The notes beneath the pieces were generated by a model. The model searched no databases. It saw only the letters and a program-made list of their open reading frames with translations, and was not told where the DNA came from. Shown here one piece after another: positions 42,773 to 51,675 of a DNA stretch of 64,000 bases. Location: assembly GCF_001428075.1 (NCBI RefSeq), contig NZ_LMSI01000022.1:124001-188000 (forward strand), given 5' to 3'. The stretch comes from Arthrobacter sp. Soil764. GTDB lineage: Bacteria > Actinomycetota > Actinomycetes > Actinomycetales > Micrococcaceae. Both the position numbers and the translations under genes were made by a program. Every line of letters starts with the position of its first letter. Positions within the stretch are counted from its first letter, which is position 1.

Positions 42773-44473
42773 CGCGCCGGCGGGCGGGCCGCCCGCGGAC
42801 GGCGGTGCGGCCTGTGGTGCTGCCGCCGGGGGAGTTAACCCTTGGGGCCACTCAGGTTCCGTGGGCCCCTGGTCAAGCCGGAACGGTGGATATTCATCGC
42901 GCATCAGCGCGGTGTACACCAGGACCCGGTAAATCCAGCGGTTGACGCCCAGGATGAAATCAAACAGCGGGCGCTGGTAACGGCCGGTGAACAGCAGGAT
43001 CACTGCCGCGATCAGGACCAGCAGCCCCAGCAGGGACGGGCCCGCACTCTGTTCATAGGTCGTGCCGAAGTAGTTGTTGTCTGCGCGCCACCGCCACGCA
43101 GTGTTGGTGAACGCGGCCACGACGAGGAGGTGCGGGATCGCCAGGAGCCACCATTTCACCAGCACCAGGCCCCGGGAGAGCCGCTCCGGGTAGTCCACCT
43201 CGAAGTCGGCGGGGTAATTGGTGCGTTTGAGCGTGAACGGCGGGTAGAGGTCGGTGCCAACGGCGGCGTAGGCGTAGAACGCCACCCGCCAGTTCCAGCG
43301 CATGACGCCCACATTGAAGTCGAACAGGGCCCTCGGGTACCGGCCGGTGAACAGGATGGCGAAGCCCGCCACGATGGTGGTGATGACAAACGCGAACCAG
43401 AGGAAGAAGAGAAGGATGAAATGGGGGATGGCCAGGAACCACTTGACCAGCCACATCCAGCGGGACAGCGCGGGATCGATGGTGCCGAACAGCCGTGCGG
43501 GGTATCCGCGGCGGTCTTCGGCCGCAGTAAACGGTTGCGGCGGGGGGGCCACGCCCGGTGCTGCCGGCGCGGCGTGCACTCCTGGCTGGCCCCAGGAAGC
43601 CGGTGCTGCCCCCTGCCCTTCCGGCACCTGTCCTCCTGGTACCTGTCCAGGCGGCTGGCCGCCCGGTACTTGCCCCGGCCCGGCCATCCCGGACCCCGCC
43701 ATCCATGTCCCTCCGGCTGGCGGCCCGCCGGTTAATGTCCCTCCGGCTGGGGGCCCGCCGGACGGTGGCCCGCCGGACGGTGGCCCGCCAGCCGGCCGCG
43801 CGGCGTGCCGGCCCAGTCCCATGGCGCCGAAGATGATGAGGGGAATACCAATCACCAGGGCGATGAGCCCGCCCACCAGCAGGCCGGTGGCTGCCGGCCG
43901 GATCAGGTCCGAGCGGAATCCGGCCTGCGCCTGGACATCGATGCCGGAGGAGGCATCGGCATTCATCACCACCACTTCCCACGTGCCCGGGGTGATGTTC
44001 CAGGTCAGCTCCTGCTCTCCTGGGCCTGCGACGGATGCGGTCCAAAAGCGCTGGTCGGCCGGTGGTGATGCGGGGTTTCCACCCGGAACGTCGCGGTATT
44101 CTGCCCGGAAGGGCCGCTGGCGGATGTTGAGCAGCTCCGAGTGGTGCACGCCTGACAGGTACTGTTCGACGTCGGCCTGCGGGCCGATCCCGATGAACAC
44201 CGGTTTGTCTGGGCTCACTGAATTAACCCGCAGGCGCAGGGTGCCGATGTCGAAGGGAAGCCTGCCGGGAACATCCTCGCCAATGGCATCTGCCCGTGGA
44301 GATGTAAGGGCAAAGGAATTGACGGAAAAACGGGATGTGCCGGAGGTCAGGAAGCCGTCTCCCTGAACGGATCCCACCGCCGAGGCCACGGCTCCTCCCG
44401 CCAGCGCAGCCAGCCCCGGAAGGGTGATCAGGATCCCGAGGACCAGCATGATGATGGCGGCGGGCTTTTTCAT
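42767..44473 (-). CDS. DUF4389 membrane protein with Gly-Pro repeats
   Basis: 568 residues. An N-terminal membrane helix and extracytoplasmic beta-rich domain (about 30-185), a second helix (LLVGGLIALVIGIPLIIFG), then a linker of GGPPSGG/GGPPAGGT repeats. The C-terminal half holds two DUF4389 units, with motifs WLVKWFLAIPHFILLFFL, ILFTGRYPRALFDFNVGV, WWLLAIPHLLVV and LLFTGRYQRPLFDFILGVNRW. The function is unknown. It is encoded 63 bases after the tandem UspA, so probably under the same box. Confidence 0.78.
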   Translation of the reverse strand: MKKPAAIIMLVLGILITLPGLAALAGGAVASAVGSVQGDGFLTSGTSRFSVNSFALTSPRADAIGEDVPGRLPFDIGTLRLRVNSVSPDKPVFIGIGPQADVEQYLSGVHHSELLNIRQRPFRAEYRDVPGGNPASPPADQRFWTASVAGPGEQELTWNITPGTWEVVVMNADASSGIDVQAQAGFRSDLIRPAATGLLVGGLIALVIGIPLIIFGAMGLGRHAARPAGGPPSGGPPSGGPPAGGTLTGGPPAGGTWMAGSGMAGPGQVPGGQPPGQVPGGQVPEGQGAAPASWGQPGVHAAPAAPGVAPPPQPFTAAEDRRGYPARLFGTIDPALSRWMWLVKWFLAIPHFILLFFLWFAFVITTIVAGFAILFTGRYPRALFDFNVGVMRWNWRVAFYAYAAVGTDLYPPFTLKRTNYPADFEVDYPERLSRGLVLVKWWLLAIPHLLVVAAFTNTAWRWRADNNYFGTTYEQSAGPSLLGLLVLIAAVILLFTGRYQRPLFDFILGVNRWIYRVLVYTALMRDEYPPFRLDQGPTEPEWPQGLTPPAAAPQAAPPSAGGPPAGAP

Positions 44474-44536
44474 GGCATGGATCTTTCCGCTGGGGGATGC
44501 ATGAAACGGGGAGAAGGACCGGCAGGCGGTCCCGGC

Positions 44537-45403
44537 CTAGATGGTGCCGCGTACGGCCTCAGTACGCGTGATGATCGTGGGGCACGGGAGGTGCTTCAGC
44601 ACCCCGTGTGCGGTCGAACCAAGCAGCAGGCGTTTGAAGGCGCCCCTGCCGCGGCTGCCCACCACCAGCAGCCGTGCTCCGGCCGCGGCCTCCACAAGGG
44701 CGTCCACCGCACCCTTGTCGCTGTCGAGCCGCTGGTGCACGGTCAGGTCCGGGTAGTCTTCCTTGAGCCCGGCAACAGTTTCAGAAAGCACAACCCGTTC
44801 CTCGTCCACGATGAGGTCCGCGAGCCCACCCGGCGTCAGGCCGGCGTCGATGACGGGATCGGGCGCATTGACGGCGTAGACGACGGTAAGTTCGTCTCCG
44901 CCGCGGTCCGCTTCGGCGGCGGCGAAGGCGACGGCCTGTGTTGCCTCGGCGGATCCGTCAACACCGACCACCACACCGGACCGGCCTTCCAGGTCCTGGG
45001 TCCCAACGACGGCGACCGGGACCTTGGCGGCGGTGGCCACCTGGAGTGCACGGTCTGCGAGGGCACCGCCCAGGTGGCCGCTGCCTGAGCCGATGACCAT
45101 CATCGAGGTCTTCTTCGAAAACTTGGCCAGCTGCCCGCCCACGCTTCCGGTGAGCAGTACCGTGTCCGGGGTAACGGACACGCTTCCTTCGAGCCGGCCG
45201 GCGGCGGTCTTGAGCAGTTCCTCACCGGCCTGCTGGAGTGTGCCGAACCAGGGGTAGGGTTCGGCAACCCACCGGTCGTCGACGACGTGGACGACCACCA
45301 GCGGCAGGCCTGCCTGGTGGGCACGCCGCGCTGCCCAGAGGACCGCAGCCTGGCTTTGCGCTGAATCGTTGGTGCCCACGGCGATGGGTTTCTGGGATGT
45401 CAT
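44537..45403 (-). CDS. Universal stress protein, two UspA domains
   Basis: 288 residues. Domain 1 begins PIAVGTNDSAQSQAAVLWAARRA and ends VIGSGSGHLGGALADRALQVATAAKVPVAVVG. Domain 2 begins VVVGVDGSAEATQAVAFAAAEAD and ends LVVGSRGRGAFKRLLLGSTAHGVLKHLPCPTI. Same length as, and very similar to, the tandem UspA at 32.3 kb, indicating duplication within the island. The first gene of its unit, 70 bases after a strong DosR-like box. Confidence 0.92.
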   Translation of the reverse strand: MTSQKPIAVGTNDSAQSQAAVLWAARRAHQAGLPLVVVHVVDDRWVAEPYPWFGTLQQAGEELLKTAAGRLEGSVSVTPDTVLLTGSVGGQLAKFSKKTSMMVIGSGSGHLGGALADRALQVATAAKVPVAVVGTQDLEGRSGVVVGVDGSAEATQAVAFAAAEADRGGDELTVVYAVNAPDPVIDAGLTPGGLADLIVDEERVVLSETVAGLKEDYPDLTVHQRLDSDKGAVDALVEAAAGARLLVVGSRGRGAFKRLLLGSTAHGVLKHLPCPTIITRTEAVRGTI

Positions 45404-45473
45404 GGCTGCACTTCCTGCTCATCGTGACTGGTCTTCCTGCTGTTCCAGAGTGGCCCGGCCGCCACGGGCACTC

Positions 45474-45491
45474 TAGGGCCAAAAGTCACGG
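45474..45491. promoter_or_regulatory. DosR-box-like motif upstream of tandem UspA (44.5 kb)
   Basis: TAGGGCCAAAAGTCACGG, the clearest long copy; its core GGGCCAAAAGTCA is the exact reverse complement of the copy at 23.75 kb. Confidence 0.7.
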
Positions 45492-45547
45492 AAGCGCTGT
45501 TCAGCGCACCCTGCTGCCCCGCCAACCCCATCGATTGCTCCGTACGT

Positions 45548-45571
45548 GTCGTTTTGAGGCCTGAAAACGAC
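45548..45571. repeat. Perfect 8-bp hairpin upstream of the IS110 element
   Basis: gtcgtttt (45548-45555) pairs with aaaacgac (45564-45571) around an 8-base loop. It lies in the 375-base gap before the transposase. It may be part of the IS left end or the terminator of an older gene; otherwise I see no gene in that gap. Confidence 0.4.
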
Positions 45572-45778
45572 GGTAATGATGGTATTAGTCCTGAACCGGC
45601 GTGACCCATCGTGCACCTGACGCGCTTTTGCGCTGTCCTTCACATGTCTTGTCCGCCGGTTCACGACCTTTCGCGTGGGCTGGGCGGTCATGACTTGATA
45701 GGAGCTTGACCATGATCCCCTTACCGTGTTGTCTGCCCACCCAGACCACGTGATACTCACTTCGTCAGGAAAGGCGCC

Positions 45779-46981
45779 ATGCCGGAAAAGGAAGAAGTGC
45801 GTGTCATTGTTGGTGTGGATACTCATGCGGACACCCACCACGTTGCAATAATCACCGAGCACGGGCGCCCCCTCGTCGACGGTCAGTTTCAGGCAACGGG
45901 CCATGGCTATCGCAGTATCATCGACTTCGCCCGCTCTCACGGCGAGATTATTGCGGTGGGCGTTAAGTGCACGGGCAGCCGTCGTAGAAGTCAATCGCCC
46001 AACCGCCAGCAACGTCGGCGCCGCGGCAAGTCCGATCCCTTGGATGCCTATGCGGCGGCCGAAGCCGTCCTGGCAGAACGCTGCACAGCTGTCCCAAAGG
46101 ACAAGGACGGCCCTGTGGAGTGTCTGCGCGTGCTGCGGGCCTCACGCACCTCGGCCATGAAGGCGAGAACTGCCGCCATTAATCAGATCAAGGACCTGCT
46201 GATCTCAGCACCGGAAACGATCAGGGCAAAATTTCGGGGCATCGTGACTTCGGCCATGATCGCCACGTTGGCACGCGCGAAGCCAGCTGGCCACCTCGCT
46301 GACCCTTCGCACGTGACTGCTTGGACTCTAAAGAAACTGGCCAGGAGGTACCAGTCTCTTACCGATGAGATAGCTGAAGCCGATGCAGCATTGAAAGAGA
46401 TTCTGGATGCCTACGCGCCACTACTCTGCGACCTCCCAGGAGTCGGTGTCGAGGTTGCCAGCCAGCTGTTGGTAACGGTGGGCGACAACTCGGAACGAGT
46501 GGGCAGTGAAGCCCAGTTCGCCGCCCTGGTGGGAGTCGCACCAGTTCCTGCTTCATCGGGCAAAACAAACCGCCACAGACTCAGCCGCGGTGGCGACCGG
46601 GATGCCAATAAGGCTCTCCATCATGTGGTGCTCGTGCGGATGGGATCAGATGCCAGAACAAAGGAGTACGTGGCCAGACGAACTTTGGAAGGTAAGGGTA
46701 AACGAGAAATCATGCGCTGCCTCAAGCGCTACGTCGCCCGTGAAATATACCGGCAGATCATGAATCCAACCGCAGCTCCGTCAATAGACGACCTGCGGCC
46801 GCTACGGATCCGCCTCGGACTGACGCTTCAGGGCGCAGCTCAGGGCCTTAACCAATGGCCGTCATACCTTTCACGGCTGGAACGGGGCCTCACGAGAAAC
46901 GACCAACTCGTCACCGCGTACCGGCATTGGCTCGACCAACAAGTCTCAACGGTAAGCAGCACCCCGGGTTTGTCAGCCTGA
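45779..46981 (+). CDS. IS110-family transposase, probably inactive
   Basis: 400 residues. N-terminal RuvC-like DEDD domain (VGVDTHADTHH, Asp14; RGKSDPLDAYAA, Asp86/Asp89), C-terminal transposase-20 domain (LCDLPGVGVEVASQLL, FAALVGVAPVPASSGKTNRHRLSRGGDRDANKALH) and a C-terminal XRE-like helix-turn-helix (LRIRLGLTLQGAAQGL...SYLSRLERGLT). Between the first two acidic motifs the protein is damaged: the expected GVEGTGSYG reads GVKCTGS (Lys63 for the catalytic Glu) and about 20 or more residues are missing. AGGAAAGG precedes the ATG. Confidence 0.85.
   Translation: MPEKEEVRVIVGVDTHADTHHVAIITEHGRPLVDGQFQATGHGYRSIIDFARSHGEIIAVGVKCTGSRRRSQSPNRQQRRRRGKSDPLDAYAAAEAVLAERCTAVPKDKDGPVECLRVLRASRTSAMKARTAAINQIKDLLISAPETIRAKFRGIVTSAMIATLARAKPAGHLADPSHVTAWTLKKLARRYQSLTDEIAEADAALKEILDAYAPLLCDLPGVGVEVASQLLVTVGDNSERVGSEAQFAALVGVAPVPASSGKTNRHRLSRGGDRDANKALHHVVLVRMGSDARTKEYVARRTLEGKGKREIMRCLKRYVAREIYRQIMNPTAAPSIDDLRPLRIRLGLTLQGAAQGLNQWPSYLSRLERGLTRNDQLVTAYRHWLDQQVSTVSSTPGLSA
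45779..46981 (+). mobile_element. IS110-family insertion sequence, ends not resolved
   Basis: Only the transposase part can be placed. IS110 elements have no or very short inverted repeats and make no clear target duplication, so the boundaries cannot be read from this sequence. The flanking genes downstream are unlike the rest of the window. Confidence 0.6.
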
Positions 46982-47014
46982 CCAGATTCCTCGTTCATCG
47001 TCTACGCTCAGGGC

Positions 47015-47461
47015 ATGGGCGGACGCAACGAACGACCGTTGAGTGCCGGCTCGAAGGGCAGTAAGCCGCCCTTCGAGGTCTATTTCGCTGTTTGGGCGCT
47101 GATGCTGGCCGTCGCCGGGGTTGACGTTCTGGGCGTCTTGGCCATTTTGGCCATGGTGCGAGAACAAGGACCCGCGTGGGTTCCGTGGTTTGCCGGCTTC
47201 ATTCTGCTGCTGCTGTCGGTCATTGCGGTCAGCTACATTCAGACACTCAAAGACGGCGATCGAGGCATGCGCGATTACGTGAGTTACAGCGTGCTGATAT
47301 GTGGGTTTGGCTTCTCTTGGCCGCCTTCTTGGAGATGGTTGCTCTTCCTTGTCCCGGTTATTCTCATAGTCCCGTTATGGTTGCCACGATCTCGACGCTT
47401 TTTTGACGAAGCCGAGGGCAACTCATCCTCGACGGACACAGCGCCTGGTCCGACCCTGTGA
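47015..47461 (+). CDS. Small hypothetical membrane protein
   Basis: 148 residues. Hydrophobic stretches VYFAVWALMLAVAGVDVLGVLAILAMV, WVPWFAGFILLLLSVIAVSYI and WLLFLVPVILIVPLWL suggest three to four helices with a charged C-terminus. No recognised family. Composition is less GC-rich than most neighbours, and it sits directly behind the IS110 element, compatible with acquired DNA. Confidence 0.6.
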   Translation: MGGRNERPLSAGSKGSKPPFEVYFAVWALMLAVAGVDVLGVLAILAMVREQGPAWVPWFAGFILLLLSVIAVSYIQTLKDGDRGMRDYVSYSVLICGFGFSWPPSWRWLLFLVPVILIVPLWLPRSRRFFDEAEGNSSSTDTAPGPTL

Positions 47462-47514
47462 AGCCGTCGACGGAAGGTGGGAAGACGACGGCCGCGATAT
47501 ATGGAGGTAGTGAC

Positions 47515-47763
47515 GTGTACTTGCCGGGAGCGGTTCTCGCGCTATTTGGGGCGCTATTCATGATCATGGGGATCGGGGTAGCGGCCTTCCGGCTTCCTAT
47601 CTCGAGGGGGCACCAGAGGTGGATGGAGATGTTTGCTGGCCGCCGGGGCCGTGACGCTGCCGACGCAATGACGCCCGGCACATGGCTAAGCATTGGAGTG
47701 ATCAACGCACTCATAGGTGCCGGCCTTATGTTTGCCGGATTCAATCTAATGCTTCGGCACTGA
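47515..47763 (+). CDS. Small hypothetical membrane protein
   Basis: 82 residues from the GTG at 47515, which has a GGAGG seven bases upstream. An in-frame GTG at 47458 overlapping the previous stop (GTGA) would add 19 residues. Two helices: LPGAVLALFGALFMIMGIGVAAF and WLSIGVINALIGAGLMFAGFNLML, with a short basic loop (RGHQRWMEMFAGRRGRD) between. Family not recognised. Paired with the preceding membrane protein. Confidence 0.6.
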   Translation: MYLPGAVLALFGALFMIMGIGVAAFRLPISRGHQRWMEMFAGRRGRDAADAMTPGTWLSIGVINALIGAGLMFAGFNLMLRH

Positions 47764-47855
47764 CGCTCTACGCGGCGGAGTCACAACCAGACGTCACAGG
47801 GATAGGTTGGCATCGCTTGTCCTTCCCCAGGACGCAGTTCATCGCAACCCTAAAG

Positions 47856-47977
47856 CTGTCCACAATTGGGGGCAATTTGGGTTATCCACGGCTGGTCCTT
47901 TTGGGAGCCGTTGGGTAGCTCCCTCGGCCGCAGTAGCGGTGGATAACCCAATGGAAATTGTCCCCGGTTGTGGACAG
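47856..47977. repeat. Long imperfect inverted repeat with DnaA-box-like arms
   Basis: Left arm 47856-47889 (CTGTCCACAATTGGGG..., ending GGGTTATCCAC) and right arm 47939-47977 (GTGGATAACCC..., ending GTTGTGGACAG) pair over about 34 bases. The right arm has a 5-base insertion and there are three mismatches; the loop is 49 bases. Each arm contains a TTATCCAC, one base short of the DnaA box TTATCCACA. It sits in a 412-base stretch (47764-48175) with no convincing gene. It may be a MITE, an IS remnant or a regulatory RNA. Confidence 0.7.
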
Positions 47978-48130
47978 CGGCAACACAGCAGCCACGGCTA
48001 CGGGATAGCGCCCCGCACCTAACGTTTGACAGCTATAGGAGCGTCACCTATGGAGCAATCGATGGATGATCCAGGGGGCTGGGCGAGGTGCCCGGGAGCG
48101 TCGACGGTTCACAGGCGGCACAGTTCCTCA

Positions 48131-48145
48131 GTATGCTTACTATTG
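48131..48145. promoter_or_regulatory. Possible promoter motif shared with the SDR gene
   Basis: GTATGCTTACTATTG, 30 bases before the ATG of the acidic protein. ATGCTTAC recurs in front of the SDR gene at 56.74 kb; possibly a stress-sigma or regulator site. Confidence 0.3.
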
Positions 48146-48175
48146 TCCGCCGGACTTAAAGAGAAAGGCATCATC

Positions 48176-48607
48176 ATGACTGAACAGAACCTCCCCGACG
48201 ATGAGCTGGAAGTCGTGCAGGAAGACGACATACTTCTCGACGAAACTCCGGGCGCGGCGTCGTCACTGGAGCTCGACCCTGTCATGGGGGAACCGGACAG
48301 CTACCCGGGGGCAGCCGAAAACAACCCGGACCGCTGGCAGGAAGACCCATTGCTGCAGGACGAGGCAGTCTCGGGCGAAGAACAGGACTTCCTGAGCGAC
48401 CAGACGCTGCGCGACGAAAGCGCCCAGGCGCGGTACCGGGCCGGTGACGAGCAGGTGCCGCCGGACACCCCCACGCTGGGCGAAGCAGCAGCCGACGTCG
48501 ATTTCGGCGAAAACCCCACAGGGCTGGAAGCTGACGCCAGTGACGACGAGGAGAACTTCGGCGGCTCACCCCTGAGCGAGTTTGAGCCCGACGACCTGGA
48601 ACGCTGA
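48176..48607 (+). CDS. Acidic hypothetical protein
   Basis: 143 residues, strongly acidic (Asp/Glu runs such as LPDDELEVVQEDDILLDE) and without Cys or hydrophobic helix. It is probably disordered. Many actinobacterial stress operons carry such acidic proteins, but no function is known. Start chosen at the ATG after GAGAAAGG; the longer upstream frame lacks a ribosome site. A motif shared with the SDR promoter lies just upstream. Confidence 0.65.
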   Translation: MTEQNLPDDELEVVQEDDILLDETPGAASSLELDPVMGEPDSYPGAAENNPDRWQEDPLLQDEAVSGEEQDFLSDQTLRDESAQARYRAGDEQVPPDTPTLGEAAADVDFGENPTGLEADASDDEENFGGSPLSEFEPDDLER

Positions 48608-48655
48608 CAGGCCGGGAGGCGGAACCGCCAGGCGCGGCCGCCGGGGAGGGGAACC

Positions 48656-49180
48656 ATGGAATCCAAGGAACTGCTGCTGGAGGCCTTTGACCGTCTCCCG
48701 GGCCTGGTAAGGCAGGTGCTGGACGGGTTGGATGAAGGGCAGCTGCAGCGCCGTCCCGCAGGTAACGGCAATTCCATCGCCTGGCTGGTCTGGCACATGG
48801 GCCGGGTGGAAGATGCCCAGGTTGCTGCCGCGTCGGGACTGGAACAAATCTGGACGGCGGAGCGATTCGTTGCCCGCTTTGGGCTCCCGCTGGCGGACAG
48901 TGACACCGGCTACGGCCATTCCAGCAAGCAGGTAGACGCCGTCCGCGCATCCCGGGTACTCCTGCAGGAGTACTACGACGCCGTCCACCGGCAGACGGCA
49001 AAGGTCCTGGAAGGAATCAATGATTCCGCCCTGGACCGTGTGGTTGACCGGCATTGGGACCCACCCGTCACCCTCGGGGTGCGGCTGGTCAGTATCCTGG
49101 GGGACTGCCTCCAGCACGCCGGTCAGGCCGCCTACGCCAAGGGGCTGCACAGCACATCGGCGGACACCAACAGTGCGTGA
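48656..49180 (+). CDS. DinB/DUF664-like protein
   Basis: 174 residues. A four-helix DinB-type fold: LEAFDRLPGLVRQVLDGLDEGQLQRRP, SIAWLVWHMGRVEDAQVAAASG (metal His in WHMGR), then late LVSILGDCLQHAGQAAYAKGL with a second His. Members bind a metal and often act as thiol-dependent transferases (mycothiol or bacillithiol type). The substrate is not evident. It ends 8 bases inside the RNase Z-like start, so the two are coupled. Confidence 0.75.
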   Translation: MESKELLLEAFDRLPGLVRQVLDGLDEGQLQRRPAGNGNSIAWLVWHMGRVEDAQVAAASGLEQIWTAERFVARFGLPLADSDTGYGHSSKQVDAVRASRVLLQEYYDAVHRQTAKVLEGINDSALDRVVDRHWDPPVTLGVRLVSILGDCLQHAGQAAYAKGLHSTSADTNSA

Positions 49181-50120
49181 ACTCGTTGTGCTGGGCACCG
49201 CATCACAGGTTCCCACCCGGACCAGGAACCACAACGGCTACCTGCTGCGCTGGGACGGCGAGGGGCTGCTTTTCGACCCCGGCGAGGGCACCCAGCGCCA
49301 AATGATCCATGCCGGAGCAGCGGCAAGCAGTATCACCAGGATTTGCCTCACGCACGTGCACGGGGACCATTGCTATGGCCTGCCCGGAGTCCTTTCCAGG
49401 ATGGTTCTGGACGGAGTGGGGCACCCCGTCCACCTGCATTATCCGGCGTCCGGCGACGATGTGGTCCGGGCCCTGGTGGCCGTCAGCTCTCCCGGCATCG
49501 ACCTGCGGCTGCACCCGCATTCCGGCGCCGGGCCCGTGGCCGAAGGCCTCGAGGTCCGGCCCCTGAACCACCGCATCGAGACGTACGGTTACCTGCTCAC
49601 AGAGCCCGACGGCCGCACCTTCCTGCCGGAACGGCTCCGGGCGGCGGGCGTCGAAGGGCCCGACGTCCGCCGGCTGCAGCGGGAAGGGGTCGTCGGGACA
49701 GCCCGCCTGGAGGACATGAGCATTCCCAGGCCGGGCCAGCGGTTTGCCTTCATCATGGACACCGCACCATGCGCCGGTGCCGAAGAGCTGGCAGCAGGCA
49801 CCGACCTGCTGGTCACGGAGTCCACGTTCAGTGACGACGACGCCGGCCTGGCCCGGCAATACCTGCACCTGACCGCCGGGCAGGCCGGTGAACTGGCGGC
49901 GTCGGGGAAGGCCCGGACGCTGGTGCTCACGCATTTTTCCGCCCGGTACGGGAACGACGTCTCCCGTCTCGCGGAGCAGGCAAGGGCCCGGGCTCCGGAA
50001 TCCATGGTCATTGCCGCTGAAGACCTGCAGCGCATTGCCGTTCCCCGTCGGCGGCAACCGATGCGGGAAGCGGCGGACGAAACTACGGCGATAGGGTTAA
50101 ACCATGACGGCAGCAGCTGA
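49173..50120 (+). CDS. rnz: RNase Z-like metallo-beta-lactamase protein
   Basis: 315 residues, GTG start overlapping the DinB gene. [37 protein letters not shown] and [14 protein letters not shown] (the HxHxDH zinc site) are typical of RNase Z, followed by [17 protein letters not shown] and [11 protein letters not shown]. RNase Z trims the 3' end of tRNA precursors (EC 3.1.26.11), cytoplasmic. Relatives with other nuclease or hydrolase roles exist, so the symbol is tentative. Its 3' end overlaps the selO start by 17 bases. Confidence 0.8.
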   Translation: MRELVVLGTASQVPTRTRNHNGYLLRWDGEGLLFDPGEGTQRQMIHAGAAASSITRICLTHVHGDHCYGLPGVLSRMVLDGVGHPVHLHYPASGDDVVRALVAVSSPGIDLRLHPHSGAGPVAEGLEVRPLNHRIETYGYLLTEPDGRTFLPERLRAAGVEGPDVRRLQREGVVGTARLEDMSIPRPGQRFAFIMDTAPCAGAEELAAGTDLLVTESTFSDDDAGLARQYLHLTAGQAGELAASGKARTLVLTHFSARYGNDVSRLAEQARARAPESMVIAAEDLQRIAVPRRRQPMREAADETTAIGLNHDGSS

Positions 50121-51570
50121 ATCCACGGTCACTTTTGACGGCCGCTTCGCCCGGGAACTGGCAGAACTCGCCGTTCCCTGGCAGGCCGAGGAAGCACCGG
50201 GTCCTGAGCTCCTGGTCCTGAACGACAAGCTCGCCTGGGACCTGGGCCTCGATCCGCAGTACCTCCGCAGCCGCGAAGGGGTCCGGCTGCTGGTGGGCAA
50301 TCACGTTCCCGCCGGCGCCACCCCGGTGGCGCAGGCATATGCGGGGCACCAGTTCGGCGGTTACTCACCCCTGCTGGGTGACGGACGTGCGCTGCTGCTG
50401 GGGGAGGTCACGGACCAAAGCGGCCGCCTCCTGGACATCCATCTCAAAGGCTCGGGGCGCACGCCTTTCGCCCGCGCCGGGGACGGCCGTGCCGTCGTCG
50501 GCCCCATGCTCCGTGAGTATGTGGTCAGTGAGGCCATGCACGCCCTGCACATACCCACCACCCGCTCGCTCGCCGTGGTGGCAACCGGGCGGCAGGTCCG
50601 CCGGGACGGCATGCTGCCCGGTGCCGTCCTGGCACGCGTGGCAAGCAGCCACCTGCGCGTTGGCAGCTTCCAGTACGCGCGGGCCACCGAAAACCTGGAC
50701 CTCCTGAAGCGGCTGGCGGACCATGCCATCAGCAGGCACTATCCGCACGCCGCCGAAGCCAAAAACCCCTACCTGGCATTGTTCGGTTCCGTCGTCTCCG
50801 CCCAGGCGGAGCTGGTGGCCAGGTGGATGCTCGTGGGATTCGTGCATGGTGTCATGAATACGGACAACATGACCATCTCAGGGGAAACCATCGACTACGG
50901 CCCGTGCGCGTTCATGGACGCGTTCAATCCCGCCGCCGTCTACAGTTCCATCGACGTCAGTGGACGCTATGCCTATGCCAACCAGCCGGTGCTTGCCGAA
51001 TGGAACCTTGCCCGGCTTGCCGAGGCGATGCTGCCGCTCATCGACCAGGACCAGGAAAAGGCGGTTGCCCCGGCCGTGGAGGTGCTTGGCGGGTTCCGCG
51101 GACAGTACAGCAAGTCGTGGTCCGGCGGCATGAAACGCAAGCTGGGCCTGGGAGGCGGCGGGGAGAGCGCTGATGACGCCTCAGCCCTGGTGGACGATGC
51201 AATCGCCATCCTGAAGGACGGCCCGGTGGACTACACCCTCTTCTTCCGCAACCTGGGCAAGGCCGCCCGGGGCGACCTCCGTCCCGTTCGCGGGATGGTC
51301 CTTGACCTGGCCGCGTTCGACGCCTGGGCGGAGCGGTGGCAGGCCATGAAACCGGACGCGGACCTGATGGACAGCGTGAACCCTGTGTACATTCCCCGGA
51401 ACCACCTGGTGGAGGAAGCTCTGTCAGCTGCCACCGAAGGAAACCTCGCACCCCTGCAGCAACTGCTCGAGGCCATCGGTGCACCCTTTACCGAACGTCC
51501 GGGACTGGAACGCTACGCCGAGGGTGCCCCTGAAGACTTCGGCAACTACATGACCTTCTGCGGGACCTGA
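50104..51570 (+). CDS. selO: Protein adenylyltransferase SelO (YdiU/UPF0061)
   Basis: 488 residues. [107 protein letters not shown] and an end [13 protein letters not shown] are SelO signatures. It is a pseudokinase that binds ATP inverted and transfers AMP to protein hydroxyls, linked to redox defence. The family's typical C-terminal Cys is followed by Gly-Thr at the very end here (TFCGT). A strong bidirectional hairpin follows the stop. Confidence 0.9.
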   Translation: MTAAAESTVTFDGRFARELAELAVPWQAEEAPGPELLVLNDKLAWDLGLDPQYLRSREGVRLLVGNHVPAGATPVAQAYAGHQFGGYSPLLGDGRALLLGEVTDQSGRLLDIHLKGSGRTPFARAGDGRAVVGPMLREYVVSEAMHALHIPTTRSLAVVATGRQVRRDGMLPGAVLARVASSHLRVGSFQYARATENLDLLKRLADHAISRHYPHAAEAKNPYLALFGSVVSAQAELVARWMLVGFVHGVMNTDNMTISGETIDYGPCAFMDAFNPAAVYSSIDVSGRYAYANQPVLAEWNLARLAEAMLPLIDQDQEKAVAPAVEVLGGFRGQYSKSWSGGMKRKLGLGGGGESADDASALVDDAIAILKDGPVDYTLFFRNLGKAARGDLRPVRGMVLDLAAFDAWAERWQAMKPDADLMDSVNPVYIPRNHLVEEALSAATEGNLAPLQQLLEAIGAPFTERPGLERYAEGAPEDFGNYMTFCGT

Positions 51571-51592
51571 CGGCTCGCGCCAGGGGAAAACG

Positions 51593-51636
51593 ACAGGAGG
51601 GCGGCGGCCGGGAATACCCGGCTGCCGCCCTCCTGT
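51593..51636. terminator. Strong bidirectional terminator
   Basis: A 20-base stem (19 matched plus one G-T pair) with a 4-base loop: arms 51593-51612 and 51617-51636. It is flanked by AAAA on the left and TTTT on the right, so it can terminate both selO (+) and the LysM-NlpC gene (-). Confidence 0.85.
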
Positions 51637-51675
51637 TTTGCGACCGGCTCCGCTGGTTGCGAAGCGCCGCGGAGA

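Noticed and set aside
45473..46012. 179-residue minus-strand frame overlapping the IS110 upstream region
   Set aside because: It runs into the transposase and the box region and shows no domain; the plus-strand IS110 reading explains the DNA.
48026..48175. Longer N-terminus of the acidic protein
   Set aside because: The extra frame lacks a ribosome site and differs in composition; the ATG at 48176 follows GAGAAAGG.
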